64,000 nucleotides of DNA. It comes from Gnetum montanum (lineage: Eukaryota; Streptophyta; Gnetopsida; Gnetales; Gnetaceae). The stretch spans positions 108,603 through 172,602 of the forward strand of contig MNCI01033419.1 in assembly GCA_015680685.1 (NCBI GenBank). The letters run 5' to 3'. The stretch's first letter is position 1. Each line of letters begins with the position of its first letter. The notes under the pieces were generated by a model. The model did not search any database. It had not been told where the DNA came from and saw nothing but the letters and a program-made list of their open reading frames with translations. The position numbers and the translations under genes were made by a program. This document shows, one piece after another, positions 60,565 to 64,000 of the stretch.

Positions 60565-62660
60565 TGTTCAAAATTGAAGAAAATGGGTTATTGATCATAC
60601 AAATAAGACTATACTAGTCTCAACCTTTTTTAACAATAGTAAAAAGGATAAAGGACACAACCTTGGTTTAAAAGAGAGATCAAAAAGGAACAATAGATAA
60701 CAAAAGATAATCCCAAAATATATTGTGAAGCAAGAAAATTAATATAATGAGCAGATATTCTCCATAACTAAGTTTCATGAAGAGATGTCATTAATTTTTC
60801 AAGAACTAATCCAAGCCTTCCAAGTGATATTCAAACTTAAGGCATGAAGTGAAGTATATGCATTGAAGATCAAGGAACCTATCTCCAATCAGTAAGTCAT
60901 TGCAAGGTTGTTTCATTTTCTAATATTTTCCATCCTTTTAGTACATTAGCAAAAGCTTAGGACATTATAGCAATATCAATTAAAACTAGCCATGCCAAAA
61001 TCTTAATTCCTCATCTCAAGATACACTATTTAATAGATGATTCAATCAAAATCGTGGATATTTTTTAAAGATCCAAATGATCATGTGCTTGCTCATATTA
61101 TTGTAAGGAATAATATTTCTATTTGCATTATTTCTTAAAGATATATGCACTTCTTACTTTGGCTTACACTTGAATATCAAATAGGTGGGCTGATGATACA
61201 TTAAGATTTGCTATTTTTAGTCCAAAACAAAGGAGCTACACATAAGTTTGATGCTAAAGATTAGATAAGCGATCTATCTAGGTGCCTCACTAAGACTTGT
61301 AACCAAAAATTGCTGATATTGACAAAAGGATAGGGAACTAACATGACAAAGAATAGATAGATATTTGTATAAACTAAAATAACAAACACACCACAACCAT
61401 TTATCAAACACAATTCATGATAATTTTTAACCTAAGCAGAGGATATTTAGAACACAATTTCAAGACACAGTCATCCATTAAAAAAATTTCTCTTGATGAC
61501 CTTTCTACTCATTTTGGAATATCTTACTATTTTAGTGTTTCTTGGGTCAAGTATCCAAAGACTTCCCCTACATTAGTATCCTCCAGGATGAAGATGGATG
61601 ATGAGGAGTAGGCTCCTCCAACACATGTAAAGCTTTTATTGGGCCTTTAAGATTAATGTGAAAATATTATAAATCACAAAAATACTATAAATTTAGGTAA
61701 ACATTAGCCTTAATTGTGAAGATCAAGGATTTCAACCAGCAATATTGATAGAAATTTTTAGAGCCTTGTCTTATCTCATAAATAGTAAAAACATCCCAAA
61801 GGCTATGAGCATAGAAACATATCATCACAAGAATTTAAAATTAAGTAAGATTGAAAGCAAAGCAAGAAATCATTACAAGTGCTACACTATAAATCTTCAC
61901 AGAACCAACTATATTGATATCATGAATAAATGTAAGAGATGCTCTAGACACTTATTCCACTGGTTATTTTGATCTAGATAAGACATAAATAATTTTGGAC
62001 TTTACAACCACAATTTTTATTAATTAGCAAGAAAATAGATGGAAAATTTACCTTGAATTACCTTGCTTACTAATGAGAAGAGAAGATTAATGGAGTTTGA
62101 GATGAGGTCCCCTATCATCCTTAGGTTCTCTTTTGTTAGATCATGTTTGTGGTGTCTCTATTTGTTCATTCTCTTTATGATAGAACCTTTGATCACCTAT
62201 TGCATCACTTTTAATTCTCCACCTCTCATCATTCTCACTTATTGTTATCTACATAATTTCCTTATTAAAGCCTTTATGACAAGACTAAGCATTAATCTTA
62301 TTTTGATCATCATGAGTATAATTAAGAGTTGTTAACAACCACAATTCTTAGACATAAATAAAGTATTATCCTCATGATCAAAATTATACAACCTTAATAT
62401 GCTTAAGCTTCAGTTTGAATTTTCATGTGTTACTTCCTCTAAATTCTTTGGTTGATTTTCAAAAGTCTCCTCTTCTTAAACCTTGCTACAATCCTTATTA
62501 AAAGAGGTTAGTGGTTGAATCTTAGCTTTTATTTCTAAGATCTCTTCTTTCATTTCAGCATGAATAGTATGTAACATAGAAAGTACTAATTTCTTTTCCT
62601 TTCTAATCAAATGATGCAAAAGAAAATTTTTTCTTTAAATTCACTATACCTCTTATCACA
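60565..62660. other. copia internal region without pol
   Basis: No protease, integrase or RT words were recognised on either strand. Open frames (for example 61417-61611 and 62063-62335 on +) are short and match nothing I know. It is either filler of a non-autonomous element or strongly decayed sequence. Confidence 0.5.
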
Positions 62661-63770
62661 CTTACCATTTTGTTTAGGTATATGTGAGAAATCTGTAAGC
62701 ACCATGCATATGAGATGTGAATCTTTGGAGAATTGCATGCTTCTTCTTCATTTTGCTTACCATCATTCCAGCTTGTATAAAAGTTGGTCTTTTTTTGTTT
62801 TTGATCATTTGATCTATTCTTTGGCTAAACCTTGCTATCGTTTGGATCTCTAGGATATTCAAAGGCCATATAACCTCTTCCTCCACAAACCCAACATTCT
62901 ATAGAAGCAAAATCTAACTTAGAATCATTTAAAAATGTTTCACCTCTATCTCTACCTTTGAAAAGATTGGATCTTTGTTGAGATGCTCCCTTGTTTCTTT
63001 TTGTAAGCAATCATCGTAGTTTTCTTGAGAAAAGGGAAATTTCATCTTCGTTGCCTTCATCATGCTTATTTGACTCCTCCTTGGAGGTAGTCCTTAGAGC
63101 AATAGGTCTTTCTAGGATTGCCCCTTCACTTATGAGATTTCTTTCATAAGCAATGAGAGTGCTTTGAAGATTTTCAAATTTTAGTATTGAGAAGTTTCTG
63201 ATTTCCTCCATAGCAGTGACCTTTGGTTTGAACTCTAGTTGTAGAGTTCTAATCATTTTGATGATGACATCACTTTTGGTAGATCCCTTCTTTTTCCTCT
63301 AATAGCTACAACAAGATCATTAGCTCTAGAGAAATAATCCTTTATTTTCTCACCTTCTCTCATTTTGAGTTTATTGTACTCACTTTGTAAAACTAATAAT
63401 TTTGATTTCTTAATAATGGATGTTCCATCATAAGTAGCTTCTAAATTTCTCCAAATCTCTTTGGCCATTTTACATCTTGCTACTCTATTAAATTCAGATT
63501 TATTCAATGCACAATATAAATAATTTTTTTTCTTTTGAATTAAACATAAACTTATTCTTTTCCTCTTGTGTCCATTTGTTATCAGGCTTGATGATGCTAG
63601 TGGAGTTGTTGACAAGTGGAGCATAGCCTTCAAGGATTGACTCCCAAACTTCAAATTCTATGGATTTGAAGAAGCCTCATATTTTTCCTTTCTAGTAAGT
63701 GGAGTTAAATCCATCGAACATGGGTGGTGTTGTGTAAGATGTCCACTCCATTGTTCACTCTTCAAGTTGA
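62661..63770 (-). pseudogene. copia gag (DUF4219/UBN2 type)
   Basis: Minus strand. N-terminal MFDGFNSTY near 63720, then VWESILEGYAPLVN in another frame. The gag core has CALNKSEFNRVARC, KMAKEIWRNLEATYDGTS and KKSKLLVLQSEYNKLKMREG (63520-63340). PKVTAMEEIRNFSILKFENL follows (63230-63170). A zinc knuckle with lost ligands reads CWVCGGRGYMAFEYP near 62880-62920. Frameshifts near 63540 and 63260 break it. The typical plant copia capsid protein; not functional. Confidence 0.85.
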
Positions 63771-63790
63771 TGCTAATAGAGAAGCATACC

Positions 63791-63804
63791 AGGCTTTGAT
63801 ACAA
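63791..63804 (-). promoter_or_regulatory. primer binding site of the copia element
   Basis: Minus strand TTGTATCAAAGCCT, two changes from TGGTATCAGAGCCT, which pairs with initiator tRNA-Met and is usual in copia elements. Confidence 0.8.
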
Positions 63805-63806
63805 CT

Positions 63807-64000
63807 TGTGGATTATTGAACATAGAAAGAGGGGGGAGGGGGCAAACGGATGAATATGTTCCCCAAATTAAACATTGTAAAATGAAAGCACACACAAAAA
63901 ATTCAATATGGTTTCCCAACTTGGGTAGTCCACACTTGGAGGGTAAATCACTAGCACACCTCCAAACTTTTTTGCTCTTAAAATGTGGTTGAAGGGTCCA
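63807..64000 (-). repeat. 5' LTR of the copia element, partial
   Basis: + strand starts TGTGGATTATTG and matches the start of the LTR at 59287; it runs off the window. Confidence 0.75.

Larger units (their letters stand above)
59287..64000 (-). mobile_element. Ty1/copia element with gag only, right end outside window
   Basis: Minus-strand order: LTR (64000-63807, partial), initiator-tRNA-Met type primer site, gag, a 2-kb stretch without pol, polypurine tract, LTR (60544-59287). LTR similarity: 59330-59480 and 63860-64000 share GATGAATA, CAAATT and AGCACACACA, then CCACACTTGGAGG and AATGTGGTTGAAGGGT. The internal region is only about 3.26 kb, too short for copia gag-pol. Confidence 0.8.

Noticed and set aside
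1-64000. tRNA, rRNA, bacterial operons or origins
   Set aside because: None recognised; the gene types are those of a plant nuclear genome.

Overview
The window is plant nuclear DNA made almost entirely of nested LTR retrotransposons. Three things show this: long terminal repeats with tRNA primer sites and polypurine tracts, Ty3/gypsy and Ty1/copia protein domains of plant type, and a retroposed plant RBP45/47 RNA-binding protein pseudogene. A flowering plant is the most likely source (Athila-like, Tat-like and copia-type elements together), but the species cannot be read from the sequence. No intact host gene was found.

Layout. 1-8259: minus-strand Athila-like element A1; its 5' LTR is at 7459-8259 and its 3' end lies left of the window. 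8260-14895: a related element A2, also minus, entered in mid-integrase by A1; its 5' LTR is 14078-14895. 14896-16367: an older 871-bp-period direct duplication and an A/T-rich tandem array. 16368-53389: a large minus-strand Tat-lineage element, T3, with LTRs of about 1.82 kb. Its gag is split by a second, complete plus-strand Tat element, T4 (31886-50057, LTRs of 1.33 and 1.37 kb, target duplication agtgg on both sides). 53390 to about 57100: the 3' end of a third relative, T5, into which T3 appears to have inserted. 57587-58595: the RBP45/47 pseudogene. 59287-64000: a minus-strand copia element that keeps gag but has no recognisable pol.

The most unusual content is in T3 and T4. Each has gag-protease, then a large non-sense-coding interval, then RT, RNase H, a second archaeal-type RNase H, and integrase. 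In both, the interval holds a multi-exon gene on the opposite strand (24095-28613 in T3, 38597-43116 in T4). Its exon order and GT-AG introns agree between the two elements and its protein is alignable end to end. It has an N-terminal HAD/FCP1-like segment without a complete catalytic Asp pair, a middle domain resembling a plant transposon-associated domain, a basic stretch, coiled coil and an acidic tail. Clusters of a small dyad motif (GGYC, six bases, GRCC, then TTAAACT) sit at three matching borders in each element: gag-pro/antisense gene, antisense gene/RT, and after integrase. Each element also has its own palindromic word (AGCGTATACGCT in T4, CTATGCTACGTAGCATAG in T3), repeated in the LTR and again in the introns of the antisense gene.

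All coding regions are decayed. T4 is youngest: its pol is one uninterrupted frame with seven stops and no frameshift, most stops explicable by C-to-T change, as expected for a methylated silenced copy. T3, A1, A2 and T5 are progressively more broken, in agreement with the nesting order.
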